Assembly: GCF_013409865.1 (NCBI RefSeq)
Contig: NZ_JACCBM010000001.1
Coordinates: forward strand, 1,860,001-1,924,000
Length of the DNA: 64,000 nt
Origin: Herbiconiux flava
Lineage (GTDB): Bacteria; Actinomycetota; Actinomycetes; Actinomycetales; Microbacteriaceae
Reading direction: 5' to 3'
Shown here: piece by piece, positions 36,812 to 46,455 of the stretch
How the letters are laid out: each line of letters begins with the position of its first letter
Position numbering within the stretch: the first letter of the stretch is position 1
The notes under the pieces: generated by a model
What the model saw: the letters and a program-made list of their open reading frames with translations, nothing else
What the model was told of the DNA's origin: nothing
Databases searched by the model: none
Made by a program: the position numbers and the translations under genes

Positions 36812-37713
36812 TGCACGTCTTCGAACTCGGCTTCGTGGCGGCTGTCCTCCTCGCGGCGACGCCCATCCTCTACGCCGCACTCGCCGGAGCGATCTCGGCC
36901 CAGGTCGGCGTGTTCAACATCGCCCTCGAGGGCCAGATGCTCTGGGGCGCCTTCGCCGCGGTCGCAGGCAGCTACTACACGGGCAGCGCCTGGGGCGGTG
37001 TGCTCACCGCACTCGTCTCGACCGCCCTGTTCTCGGTGGTGCTCGCCGTCGGCGCCGCCCGCTGGCACGCCGACCCCATCATCATCGCGATCGGCACGAA
37101 CCTCCTCGCAATCGGGCTCACCGGGTTCCTGCTGCGGGTGCTCTTCGACACCTCGGGGTCGTTCTCGCCGCGCGGCCTCGAGGGGCTGCCGAAGATGGCG
37201 TTCCTCGCCGACGTCCCGGTGATCGGCCCGATCTTCGCGGGCCAGACGGCGCTCGTGCCGCTCGCCTTCGTGCTCATCGTCGCCGTGGGGCTGTGGCTGA
37301 AGCGCTCGGCGGGGGGCCTCCGCCTCCGGGGCGTGGGCGAGCATCCGGATGCCGCCGCCGCCCTCGGCGTGAACGTCGCCTCGTACCAGACCTGGGTCAC
37401 CATCGCGGGCGGCGCCCTCTGCGGCATCGCCGGCGCCCAGCTGGCCCTCGGCAACGTGACCGTCTTCACCGAGAACATGACCGCCGGCCGCGGCTGGATC
37501 GCCGTCGCCGCCGTCATGCTCGTCGCCGGCCGCCCCCTCTGGCTGCCCGTCGCGTGCCTGGGCTTCGGCGCGGCCGAGGCGCTCGGCTTCCGCCTGCAGG
37601 GCATCGGCGCCCCTCAGCAGCTCACCGACGCGGCCCCCTACGCGATCACGCTGCTCGTGCTGGTGGCCACCCGCATCCGCTTCGCGAAGCGCGCCTCGCT
37701 CACCAGCACCTGA
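36811..37713 (+). CDS. Nucleoside ABC importer permease 2
   Basis: The 300-residue second permease of the same family has about eight helices and the motifs ISAQVGVFNIALEGQMLWGA near the start and GIAGAQLALG later. It forms the heteromeric channel with permease 1. It overlaps the upstream gene by one base. A gap of 84 nt separates it from the nucleoside hydrolase gene. Confidence 0.93.
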   Translation: MHVFELGFVAAVLLAATPILYAALAGAISAQVGVFNIALEGQMLWGAFAAVAGSYYTGSAWGGVLTALVSTALFSVVLAVGAARWHADPIIIAIGTNLLAIGLTGFLLRVLFDTSGSFSPRGLEGLPKMAFLADVPVIGPIFAGQTALVPLAFVLIVAVGLWLKRSAGGLRLRGVGEHPDAAAALGVNVASYQTWVTIAGGALCGIAGAQLALGNVTVFTENMTAGRGWIAVAAVMLVAGRPLWLPVACLGFGAAEALGFRLQGIGAPQQLTDAAPYAITLLVLVATRIRFAKRASLTST

Positions 37714-37797
37714 TCCACCCGCCCCGTCGCACCGCCACTCGCCCCGCGCAGTGGCCGAGCATCCGCCCCCTCACCTGACCGCACCGAAGGACGCACC

Positions 37798-38832
37798 ATG
37801 ACCGACGCCCCGGCCACCGCCACCACGCCCGCCCAGGCCACACCCGCCCCGGCCACCGGCACCCCCGCTCGCGAGACCCGCCACATCGTCGTCGACACCG
37901 ACACCGGCATCGACGACGCGCTCGCCCTGCTCTACCTGGCCGGCCGCGACGACGCCGAGATCTCGGCCATCACGAGCGTCTACGGCAACACCCCCGTCGA
38001 GGCGGCGCTGACGAACATCGCCCGCGTGCAGAAGCTCGCCGGCCTCGAGGACGTGCTCGTCGCCCGTGGCGCCGCCGGCCCCATCGACGGCGAGCCGCGC
38101 ATCGCCGGGCACGTGCACGGCCGCGACGGCCTCGGCGACCTCTGGTCCGACCCGATCGCCCCGAAGAACCTCTCGCCGCTCTCGAGCGCCGAGCTGCTCG
38201 TCGAGCTGGGGCGCTCCAAGCCCGGCTACTACGACCTGCTGCCCGTCGGGCCGCTGACGAACCTCGGCCTCGCCCTCGAGATCGAGCCCGAACTGCTGAC
38301 GCTCTACCGCTCGGTGGTCATCATGGGCGGATCCGGTCCGTTCCCGCCGCTCGGCACCGTGCAGATGGTCGACGCGAACATCCACAACGACGCCGAGGCC
38401 GCCCGCCGGGTGTTCGCGGCCCCGCGCCGTCAGCTCGTGATGGTCGGCGTCAACGTCACCGCCCACACGATCGTCGACGAGCAGGCCGTGCAGGCCCTGC
38501 ACCGCGCCGGCACCGAGTGGGGCACCTTCTCGGCGCAGGTTCTCGAGGCGTACATGGACTTCTACCAGTACTCCTGGGGCCGCCGTGTCTCCCCGGCGCA
38601 CGACGGGCTCGCGGCGGCGCTGCTGGTGCACCCCGAGTGGATCACCTCGGCCACCATCGGCCCCGTCAACATCACGAGCGACGGCTTCGCCACGCGCGCG
38701 CACCTCATGCGCACCGCGACGGGGCTGCCGGTGTCGTGGCAGAGTTCTCCGGCTCCCGACACGGTGGTGGTGCTCGACGTCGACCGCGAGGCGTTCCTCG
38801 CCGACTTCGTGCGGGTGCTGTCGGGGCACTGA
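37798..38832 (+). CDS. Inosine/uridine-preferring nucleoside hydrolase
   Basis: The 344-residue hydrolase carries the calcium-binding Asp cluster DTDTGIDDA (about 33-41) that defines the IUNH family, a middle MGGSG motif, an NIHNDAEAA segment and a C-terminal His region (SPAHDGLAA). It cleaves ribonucleosides to base and ribose. Placed directly after a nucleoside importer, it probably processes the imported substrate. The freed bases could enter salvage through Apt, encoded 1.7 kb downstream. GAAGGA lies 6 nt ahead of ATG 37798. Confidence 0.93.
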   Translation: MTDAPATATTPAQATPAPATGTPARETRHIVVDTDTGIDDALALLYLAGRDDAEISAITSVYGNTPVEAALTNIARVQKLAGLEDVLVARGAAGPIDGEPRIAGHVHGRDGLGDLWSDPIAPKNLSPLSSAELLVELGRSKPGYYDLLPVGPLTNLGLALEIEPELLTLYRSVVIMGGSGPFPPLGTVQMVDANIHNDAEAARRVFAAPRRQLVMVGVNVTAHTIVDEQAVQALHRAGTEWGTFSAQVLEAYMDFYQYSWGRRVSPAHDGLAAALLVHPEWITSATIGPVNITSDGFATRAHLMRTATGLPVSWQSSPAPDTVVVLDVDREAFLADFVRVLSGH

Positions 38833-38855
38833 CCGAGGGCGTCTGCGGCGTGGGA

Positions 38856-38861
38856 TAGGTT
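38856..38861 (+). promoter_or_regulatory. -10 box for ispE
   Basis: TAGGTT lies 7 nt before ATG 38869. It suggests ispE has its own promoter despite following the nucleoside operon. Confidence 0.45.
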
Positions 38862-38868
38862 GGAGGGC

Positions 38869-39807
38869 ATGAACGACCGGGGCGCACCGAAGACCGTGCA
38901 CGTCCGGGCTCCCGGCAAGATCAACGTGTTCCTCAAGGTCGGTGCGGTGATGTCCGACGGGTACCACGACGTCGCCACCGCCTACCAGGCCGTCTCGCTC
39001 TACGAAGACGTCTTCGCCAGCCCAGCGAGCGACTTCTCGGTCGTCTTCGAGGGCGGCCACATCGACACCTCAGGGCTCGAGACCGACGGGTCGAACCTCG
39101 CGATCCGGGCGGCGCGCCTGCTCGCCCGGCGGGCCGGCTACCGCGAGGGCGTCTCGCTGCGCATCTCGAAGAACGTGCCGATCGCGGGCGGAATGGGCGG
39201 CGGGTCGGCGGATGCTGCGGCCGCCCTTCTGGCCTGCGACACGCTCTGGGGAACCGACCTCGGCCGCGACGAGCTGCACACGCTGGCCGCCGAGCTCGGC
39301 GCCGACGTGCCCTTCGCCCTCGCCGGAGGCACGGCCATCGGCACCGGACGCGGCGACCAGCTGAGCCCCGCGCTCGCCAAGGGGCAGTTCCAGTGGGTGC
39401 TCGTGCTGCCCGAGCACGGCGTCTCGACGCCTGAGGTCTACCGCGAGCTCGACCGGCACCGCGAGCGCCACGCGCAGGACATCTTCCCGGCCCAGGGCCA
39501 GCCCACCGTTGACGCCGACGTGCTGCAGGCGCTGCGGGCGGGTGATCCGCACATGCTCGCGGAGTCGCTGAGCAACGACCTGCAGGCGCCGGCGCTGCAC
39601 CTGAGCCCGGGGCTCGCCTCGGTGCTCGAGGTGGGGGAGCAGAACGGCGCCCTCGCGGGCATCGTCTCGGGCTCGGGCCCCACCATCGCGTTCCTGGCGG
39701 CCGACCTCGACGGCGCCCTCGAACTGCAGATCGCGCTGAGCGCCGCGCGCCACCACGTCGTGCGCGTCACGGGCCCGGTCGCGGGTGCCCGCGTCGTCGC
39801 CGACTAG
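38869..39807 (+). CDS. ispE: 4-diphosphocytidyl-2-C-methyl-D-erythritol kinase IspE
   Basis: The 312-residue GHMP kinase of the MEP isoprenoid pathway has an [13 protein letters not shown]-terminus, the ATP loop [16 protein letters not shown] and the C-terminal [12 protein letters not shown] motif. It phosphorylates the 2-hydroxyl of CDP-methylerythritol. ATG 38869 is supported by GGAGGG just ahead and a -10 box 7 nt upstream; in-frame TTG 38860 would add three residues. In many actinobacteria ispE directly follows rsmA. Here six genes lie between them. Confidence 0.94.
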   Translation: MNDRGAPKTVHVRAPGKINVFLKVGAVMSDGYHDVATAYQAVSLYEDVFASPASDFSVVFEGGHIDTSGLETDGSNLAIRAARLLARRAGYREGVSLRISKNVPIAGGMGGGSADAAAALLACDTLWGTDLGRDELHTLAAELGADVPFALAGGTAIGTGRGDQLSPALAKGQFQWVLVLPEHGVSTPEVYRELDRHRERHAQDIFPAQGQPTVDADVLQALRAGDPHMLAESLSNDLQAPALHLSPGLASVLEVGEQNGALAGIVSGSGPTIAFLAADLDGALELQIALSAARHHVVRVTGPVAGARVVAD

Positions 39808-39849
39808 CCCCGCTCGCCCCGCCCCCCGCTGCCGAACGGCGCCCGGGTG

Positions 39850-39924
39850 GCGGTGAGTCGCGCCAAACCGCCGCCATTTGCCGCGACTCGCCTCAAATCG
39901 CGACCTTTTCCCGCGACTCACCGC
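39850..39924. repeat. Intergenic dyad and direct-repeat element
   Basis: A perfect 13-bp inverted repeat (39850-39862 with 39912-39924) encloses about 49 nt. Inside, CCGCGACTC at 39881-39889 repeats exactly 30 nt later at 39911-39919. So three copies of the GAGTCGCG core are present, in two orientations. It lies between the convergent ispE and apt genes. Confidence 0.88.
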
Positions 39925-39926
39925 TG

Positions 39927-39946
39927 CGCCTCGCGTCGGCGAGGCG
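39927..39946. terminator. Hairpin between ispE and apt
   Basis: CGCCTCGC pairs perfectly with GCGAGGCG around a GTCG tetraloop, 14 nt past the apt stop codon. It is a likely terminator for apt and possibly ispE. No T-run is present. Confidence 0.5.
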
Positions 39947-39959
39947 AGGGCGGCGGGCG

Positions 39960-40526
39960 TCAGAGGGCGAGCAGCGCCTTCACGGGGGCCGCGGTCGCGG
40001 CGGCGAGCGCCGCGCGGCCGCCGAGCGCCTCGAGCTCGAGCACGACGGCGACTCCCACGACGTCCCACCCCGCGCGCTCCATCAGCCGGATCGTCGCGGC
40101 CAGCGTCCCGCCCGTCGCCAGTACGTCGTCGACGATCACCACGCGCGCCCCCGCCGGCAGCGTCGACGGATGCACCTCGAGGCTCGCCGACCCGTACTCC
40201 AGCGCGTAGCTCTCGCTCAGCACCTCGCCGGGCAGCTTGCCCGCTTTGCGCACCGCGAGCATCCCGTGACCGGTCGCGACGGCAGCCGCCGCCCCCAGCA
40301 CGAACCCCCGGGCCTCGACCCCGGCCACCGCGTCGAGAGGGCCGAAGCCCTCCACGAGCGCCGCCGCCACGGTCCGCAGCCCGTCCGCGTCGGCGAACAG
40401 CCCCGACAGGTCGCGGAACAGGATCCCCTCCGACGGGAAGTCGGGCGTCTCGGTCATGCCCGAGCGGATGGCCTCCACCACGGCGGGCGAGACGGCAGGG
40501 GCGACGGGTGCGTTCTGATCGGGCAT
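39960..40526 (-). CDS. apt: Adenine phosphoribosyltransferase
   Basis: The 188-residue type I phosphoribosyltransferase carries the PRPP loop VVIVDDVLATGGT at about 127-139, the N-terminal DFPSEGILFRDLS stretch (Pro-x-x-Gly-Ile-x-Phe-x-Asp) and GVEARGFVLG. It converts adenine plus PRPP to AMP. Function fits the neighbouring nucleoside uptake/hydrolase genes and prs at 46456. TACGAT lies 6 nt ahead of ATG 40526, back to back with the promoter of the rightward membrane protein gene. Confidence 0.94.
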   Translation of the reverse strand: MPDQNAPVAPAVSPAVVEAIRSGMTETPDFPSEGILFRDLSGLFADADGLRTVAAALVEGFGPLDAVAGVEARGFVLGAAAAVATGHGMLAVRKAGKLPGEVLSESYALEYGSASLEVHPSTLPAGARVVIVDDVLATGGTLAATIRLMERAGWDVVGVAVVLELEALGGRAALAAATAAPVKALLAL

Positions 40527-40532
40527 CCGTCA

Positions 40533-40538
40533 ATCGTA
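40533..40538 (-). promoter_or_regulatory. -10 box for apt
   Basis: On the minus strand TACGAT lies 6 nt before ATG 40526. Confidence 0.5.
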
Positions 40539-40549
40539 GAGCCCGTCGC

Positions 40550-40555
40550 TAGAGT
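40550..40555 (+). promoter_or_regulatory. -10 box for the Pr6Pr-type membrane protein gene
   Basis: TAGAGT lies 6 nt before ATG 40562. The two divergent starts (40526 and 40562) are only 35 nt apart, so their -35 regions must overlap the opposite transcript. Confidence 0.5.
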
Positions 40556-40561
40556 GTGCCC

Positions 40562-41191
40562 ATGCGCAGAGTGTTCGGGGTGATCAGGGTGGTGGCCGCC
40601 GGCGTGGTCATCGCGGCCATCGTCGGGCAACTGGTCTACAGCCTCGACGTGGTGCCCGACGTCGCGCACTTCCTGGTGAACTTCTTCAGCTACTTCACGA
40701 TCCTCTCGAACGCCCTCGCCGCGATCGCTCTGCTCGTCGGTGGCTACTTCTCATTCACCGTGCGCCGCGACCCGGCCTGGTTCAACCTCTCGCTCGCGGC
40801 CATCGTGACCTACATGGCGACGACCGGCGTCGTCTACAACCTGCTGCTCCGCAGCATCACGCTCGAGCAGGGGCGCACGCTCGCCTGGTCGAACGAGGTG
40901 CTGCACCTGATCGCGCCGATCTACATCGTGCTCGTCTGGATCCTCTCGCCCGGCAAGTCGCCGTTGCGCTGGAGCGCCCTCTGGGCGATCGTCGCGTTCC
41001 CGATCGCCTGGGCGGTCTACACGATGATCCGCGGGCCGCTTGTCGGCTGGTACCCGTACCCCTTCCTCGACCCCTCGCAGCCCGGCGGCTACGGCGCGGT
41101 CGCGGTGTACGTGCTCGGCATCGCGGGGTTCATCGGCCTGATGGGCTGCGCGGTCGTCGCCCTCAGCCGCACCCGCCTGCTGCGAGGCTGA
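40562..41191 (+). CDS. Pr6Pr-family integral membrane protein
   Basis: The 209-residue protein has six predicted membrane helices, an aromatic-rich FFSYFTILSN segment in helix 2, and RGPLVGWYPYPFLDP between helices 5 and 6. All are features of the Pr6Pr family of unknown function. Homologues are common in Microbacteriaceae; no partner is indicated. ATG 40562 is preferred over GTG 40556 because of its spacing from the -10 box. Confidence 0.85.
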   Translation: MRRVFGVIRVVAAGVVIAAIVGQLVYSLDVVPDVAHFLVNFFSYFTILSNALAAIALLVGGYFSFTVRRDPAWFNLSLAAIVTYMATTGVVYNLLLRSITLEQGRTLAWSNEVLHLIAPIYIVLVWILSPGKSPLRWSALWAIVAFPIAWAVYTMIRGPLVGWYPYPFLDPSQPGGYGAVAVYVLGIAGFIGLMGCAVVALSRTRLLRG

Positions 41192-41349
41192 GCCAGCACC
41201 GAGTAGAAAGTGCTCAGACGGATGCTCCGGCGTTCGGCGCTACCGTGTCGGCATCCGGGCAGCGTCGAGGCGAGGTCCCGGCGATCCGAAAGGCATGACA
41301 TGGGAACGCTTCCTCCCCGCCCGCGCCCGGCCAAGCCGTGACGCCAGGT

Positions 41350-41367
41350 CCGGCGGTCGTCCGCCGG
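41350..41367. terminator. Hairpin between convergent genes
   Basis: CCGGCGG pairs perfectly with CCGCCGG around a TCGT loop, 7 nt past the stop of the leftward spermidine-synthase-like gene. The rest of the 41192-41374 gap shows nothing recognisable. Confidence 0.45.
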
Positions 41368-41374
41368 GCGACCG

Positions 41375-42259
41375 TCAGGCCCAGCGCGGGTCGTCGATGT
41401 CGGGGGAGTCGACGCCATCGGCGTCGGTGAGCACCTTCGCGTCGCCGATCCAGGTGTCGAGGGTGGCGCCGTGCAGCACGAACGGTCTCTCGTCGCCGAA
41501 GAGCTCCGGATGCGCGGCCACCGCCACGGCCCCACCGCTCGCCAGCACGACCACGTTGCCGAGCGGCCCGTCCGCGTCGTCGGGGTCGAAGTCGGTCACC
41601 ACGGCCACGTCGGCGAACACCTTCCGAAGGGTCGCCGCCTGCGCCCGCGCGTACTCGAACGGATGCCCGTCCAGCAGGTTGACCGCCACCAGCCCCTCCG
41701 GAGCCGATCGTGCGGCCACGAGCCGGTAGAACTCGAGGCTCGCGACGTGGGCGCGGATCGTAGCGGCGTCCCAGAGATCGACGACCGTCACCTCGGCGCC
41801 CTGCCACTCGCGGCCGGCGGTCGTGACGGCGCCTGGGCTTCCACTCGTGCTCGCGTCTGCCTCCGCGAGAGCCCGCGCGTCGCCGAAGGCGATCGCGATG
41901 TCCGCCCCCTCCGGCAGCGGCAGTGCGGCCAGCACCGCCTCGCAGAGCTCCCGCTCGAACTCCACCACGAGCTGCGGCGACCCCGGACGCGTCACCGCCA
42001 CGTACCTCGGCAGCGCCATCGCCCCCGCACCCAGATGCACGGCGAACACCGGAGCGCCGGGCGCCGCGACCGCGTCGATCGCCCGGGCGATGTGCTGCAC
42101 GTAGGGCCAGGCGAGCAGCCGCGCATCCGTCAACGACACCACCGACTGCGCCACGCCGTCGACGCTCAGCTCGTAGCTCTCGCTCGCGCGGTTCACCCGC
42201 TTCAGGGTGGCCTTGCGCCCGTCGAAGGCGAACGAGAACCGGCGGCGATCGGCGAGCAT
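41375..42259 (-). CDS. Spermidine-synthase-like protein
   Basis: The 294-residue protein is a Rossmann-type methyltransferase fold with the layout of polyamine aminopropyltransferases: VHLGAGAMALPRY (glycine-rich nucleotide loop), VVEFERELCE and an acidic VVDLWDA near the active-site position. The usual catalytic Asp-containing GGGDG signature is altered, so aminopropyl transfer is doubtful. Such single-domain relatives are common in actinobacteria without assigned function. ATG 42259 lies 6 nt past a TATGCT box and is divergent from the ABC-F gene. Confidence 0.78.
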   Translation of the reverse strand: MLADRRRFSFAFDGRKATLKRVNRASESYELSVDGVAQSVVSLTDARLLAWPYVQHIARAIDAVAAPGAPVFAVHLGAGAMALPRYVAVTRPGSPQLVVEFERELCEAVLAALPLPEGADIAIAFGDARALAEADASTSGSPGAVTTAGREWQGAEVTVVDLWDAATIRAHVASLEFYRLVAARSAPEGLVAVNLLDGHPFEYARAQAATLRKVFADVAVVTDFDPDDADGPLGNVVVLASGGAVAVAAHPELFGDERPFVLHGATLDTWIGDAKVLTDADGVDSPDIDDPRWA

Positions 42260-42265
42260 CCGCCC

Positions 42266-42271
42266 AGCATA
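42266..42271 (-). promoter_or_regulatory. -10 box for the spermidine-synthase-like gene
   Basis: On the minus strand TATGCT lies 6 nt before ATG 42259. Confidence 0.5.
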
Positions 42272-42382
42272 GGCGCGCGCCCCTCGACCGCGCCCGGCGT
42301 CACCCCGCCGTCGCGCCCCTCGCGCCCCGTGCCCCGCGCCCGTCGCGCCCGAAGGCTGGGCCGGGCTCACATCCGCGCCCTG

Positions 42383-42388
42383 TACCCT
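42383..42388 (+). promoter_or_regulatory. -10 box for the ABC-F gene
   Basis: TACCCT lies 6 nt before GTG 42395. Confidence 0.5.
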
Positions 42389-42394
42389 CGACAG

Positions 42395-44188
<1,794 letters not shown>

Positions 44189-44193
44189 CGGCG

Positions 44194-44772
44194 CTAGCGT
44201 TTCGCAGATCGAGGCGGCGCAGCCGCCTCGGCACTGGCGTCGCGAGATCGCGATGCGATCTCCCCAGCTCCAGCGTGCATGTCGAGCGAGAGGCGCCGGA
44301 GGAGCGCCGCGAGGCGCTCCTGGTCGGCCTTCGTGAGACCCGCGAGCAGCTCGGTCTCGGCCGCGACGAGGTGCGAGATGGCACCGTCGACGCGGTCACG
44401 GCCCTCGCCGGTCATCCGCACCCGCACCCCGCGGCCGTCGTTCGGGTCGGTGCGCCGCTCGACGAGCCCGCGCCTGACCATGCCGTCGATGCGGTTCGTC
44501 ATCGTGCCGCTAGAGACATAGGTCTGCTCGAGCAGCGCCTTCGGGCTGAGCTCGTGCGGGCTGCCGGCGCGGCGGAGCGCGGCGAGCACGTCGAACTCCC
44601 ACGACTCCAGGTCGACGGTGGCGAACGAGGCGCGGCGGGTCTTCTCGAGCTGCTTCGCGAGCCGGGAGACCCGGGAGAGGATCTTCAGCGGCGAGAAATC
44701 GAGGTCGGGATGCTCGCGCATCCACGCGTCGACAATCTCGTCGACGGTGTCCCGGGTCGGCCTGCTGCTCAT
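44194..44772 (-). CDS. MarR-family transcriptional regulator
   Basis: The 192-residue winged-helix protein has the MarR fold: an N-terminal dimerisation helix, the recognition region TYVSSGTMTNRIDGMVRRGLVERR (shown only in part; residues about 95-118) and the wing motif DPNDGRGVRVRMT. Members repress efflux or stress genes and release DNA on binding a small ligand. The target is not evident; it converges with the ABC-F gene (5-nt gap). ATG 44772 lies 6 nt after GATAAT, and the long open frame continuing rightward is not coding. Confidence 0.9.
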   Translation of the reverse strand: MSSRPTRDTVDEIVDAWMREHPDLDFSPLKILSRVSRLAKQLEKTRRASFATVDLESWEFDVLAALRRAGSPHELSPKALLEQTYVSSGTMTNRIDGMVRRGLVERRTDPNDGRGVRVRMTGEGRDRVDGAISHLVAAETELLAGLTKADQERLAALLRRLSLDMHAGAGEIASRSRDASAEAAAPPRSAKR

Positions 44773-44778
44773 CCCCTC

Positions 44779-44784
44779 ATTATC
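44779..44784 (-). promoter_or_regulatory. -10 box for the MarR regulator gene
   Basis: On the minus strand GATAAT lies 6 nt before ATG 44772. Confidence 0.45.
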
Positions 44785-44855
44785 CCCAAGCCGCGCCCGG
44801 CGTGACGTGGCGTGTCTGGCAGACTGGACTACTGCACCGGGGGAGACCGCGGTGG

Positions 44856-44927
44856 TCCGCCTTGGTGTAATGGCAGCACGACAGCCTTTGGAGCTGTTAG
44901 GTCTGGGTTCGAATCCCGGAGGCGGAG
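44856..44927 (+). tRNA. tRNA-Gln, anticodon TTG
   Basis: The 72-nt sequence folds into a full cloverleaf. The acceptor stem is TCCGCCT paired with AGGCGGA and discriminator G. The D arm contains GGTGTAATGGCAGC. The anticodon arm is ACAGC-CTTTGGA-GCTGT with anticodon TTG, and the T arm carries GGTTCGAATCC. The CCA end is not encoded. It lies just upstream of glmU. Confidence 0.96.
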
Positions 44928-44982
44928 CACATCGGCCTAGCGGCCGACGTGCTCCAGCACTGCGACGAAGGAGACCCTGAAG

Positions 44983-46455
44983 ATGCCCGACCAGAACCTC
45001 GCCATCATCGTCCTTGCGGCAGGCCAGGGTACCCGCATGAAGTCGTCCCTCCCGAAGATCCTGCACGAGATCGCGGGCGTGCCGCTGATCGGCCACGTGC
45101 TCGCCACCGCCGGTCAGTTGGATGCCGCCCACACGCTCACGGTGGTGCGCCACGAGCGCGACCGCGTCGTCGAGGTCATCGAGGACCACTTCCCGTCGGC
45201 CATCGTGGTCGAGCAGGACGAGGTGCCGGGCACCGGCCGCGCCGTCGAGCAGGCCGTCCAGGCGCTGCCGGCGGGCTTCGACGGTGACGTGCTCGTCGTC
45301 AGCGGCGATGTGCCGCTGCTCGACGCCGACACCCTCACGGGGCTGCTCGCCGAGCACCGCCGCACGGGCGCGGGGGCGACCCTGCTGAGCGCCGAGCTCG
45401 ACGACCCGACCGGCTACGGCCGCATCGTGCGCAGTGCCGACGGGCTGCTCGACCGCATCGTCGAGCAGAAGGACGCGAGCGACTCCGAGCGCGCCCTCCG
45501 CGAGATCAACGCCGGCGTCTACGTCTTCGGCCTCGCGCAGCTGCGCGACATGCTGGCCCAGGTCACCACGGCGAACGCCCAGGGCGAGAAGTACCTCACC
45601 GACGTCGTCGGGCTCCTCCGCCGCGCCGGTTCCGACGTGGCCGCCGTCACGGTCTCCGAGCCGTGGATCGTGGCCGGCGTGAACGACCGCGCCCAGCTCT
45701 CCGAGGCGGCCGCGAAGCTGAACGCGCTGATCGTGCGGGGCTGGCAGCTCGCGGGTGTCACCGTGATCGACCCGGCGACGACGTGGATCGACCTCAAGGC
45801 GAGCCTCGCCGAGGATGTCACCGTGCATCCGGGAACCCAGGTCAAGGGCGCCACCAGCGTCGCCCGCGGCGCCGAGATCGGCCCCGACACCACCCTCGTC
45901 GACTGCGAGGTGGGGGAGGGTGCGGTCGTGAAGCGCACCGACGCCACGCTGAGCGTGATCGGCGCGGGCGCATCCGTCGGCCCGTTCGCGTACCTCCGGC
46001 CGAACACTGTGCTCGACGCGGGCGGCAAGATCGGCACCTTCGTCGAGACCAAGAACTCGCACATCGGGCAGGGCTCGAAGGTGCCGCACCTGTCCTACAT
46101 CGGCGACACCGAGGTGGGCGTCGAGTCGAACGTGGGCGCCGGCACGATCACCGCGAACTACGACGGTGTGAACAAGAGCCGCACCCAGGTGGGGTCGCAC
46201 GTGCGCACCGGGTCGCACAACGTCTTCGTCGCCCCGGTTAGGATTGGGGACGGCGCCTACACGGGTGCCGGAACGGTCGTCCGCAAGGACGTGCCGGCCG
46301 GCTCGCTCGCGATCACTGTGGCGCCTCAGAGGAACATGGCCGGCTGGGTCGAGCAGAACCGGGCGGGCACGGCGGCGGCGCAAGCGGCGGCCCGGGCCCA
46401 CGACGGCGACGGCGAGACCACGACGCAGACCCCAACGCGAACGAGCGGAGAATAG
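44983..46455 (+). CDS. glmU: Bifunctional UDP-N-acetylglucosamine synthase GlmU
   Basis: The 490-residue two-domain enzyme has an N-terminal uridylyltransferase with LAAGQGTRMKS near the start and an SGDVPLLDADT core, and a C-terminal left-handed beta-helix acetyltransferase with the conserved HLSYIGDTEVG and NVGAGTITANYDG stretch. It acetylates glucosamine-1-phosphate and then makes UDP-GlcNAc for peptidoglycan and other envelope polymers. A 35-residue Ala/Thr-rich tail is not conserved. It follows tRNA-Gln and its stop is immediately next to prs. Confidence 0.96.
   Translation: MPDQNLAIIVLAAGQGTRMKSSLPKILHEIAGVPLIGHVLATAGQLDAAHTLTVVRHERDRVVEVIEDHFPSAIVVEQDEVPGTGRAVEQAVQALPAGFDGDVLVVSGDVPLLDADTLTGLLAEHRRTGAGATLLSAELDDPTGYGRIVRSADGLLDRIVEQKDASDSERALREINAGVYVFGLAQLRDMLAQVTTANAQGEKYLTDVVGLLRRAGSDVAAVTVSEPWIVAGVNDRAQLSEAAAKLNALIVRGWQLAGVTVIDPATTWIDLKASLAEDVTVHPGTQVKGATSVARGAEIGPDTTLVDCEVGEGAVVKRTDATLSVIGAGASVGPFAYLRPNTVLDAGGKIGTFVETKNSHIGQGSKVPHLSYIGDTEVGVESNVGAGTITANYDGVNKSRTQVGSHVRTGSHNVFVAPVRIGDGAYTGAGTVVRKDVPAGSLAITVAPQRNMAGWVEQNRAGTAAAQAAARAHDGDGETTTQTPTRTSGE

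Noticed and set aside
44772..46401. Continuation of the MarR frame to 46401 on the minus strand
   Set aside because: The extension runs antisense through glmU and tRNA-Gln. A normal MarR start with a promoter box is at 44772.
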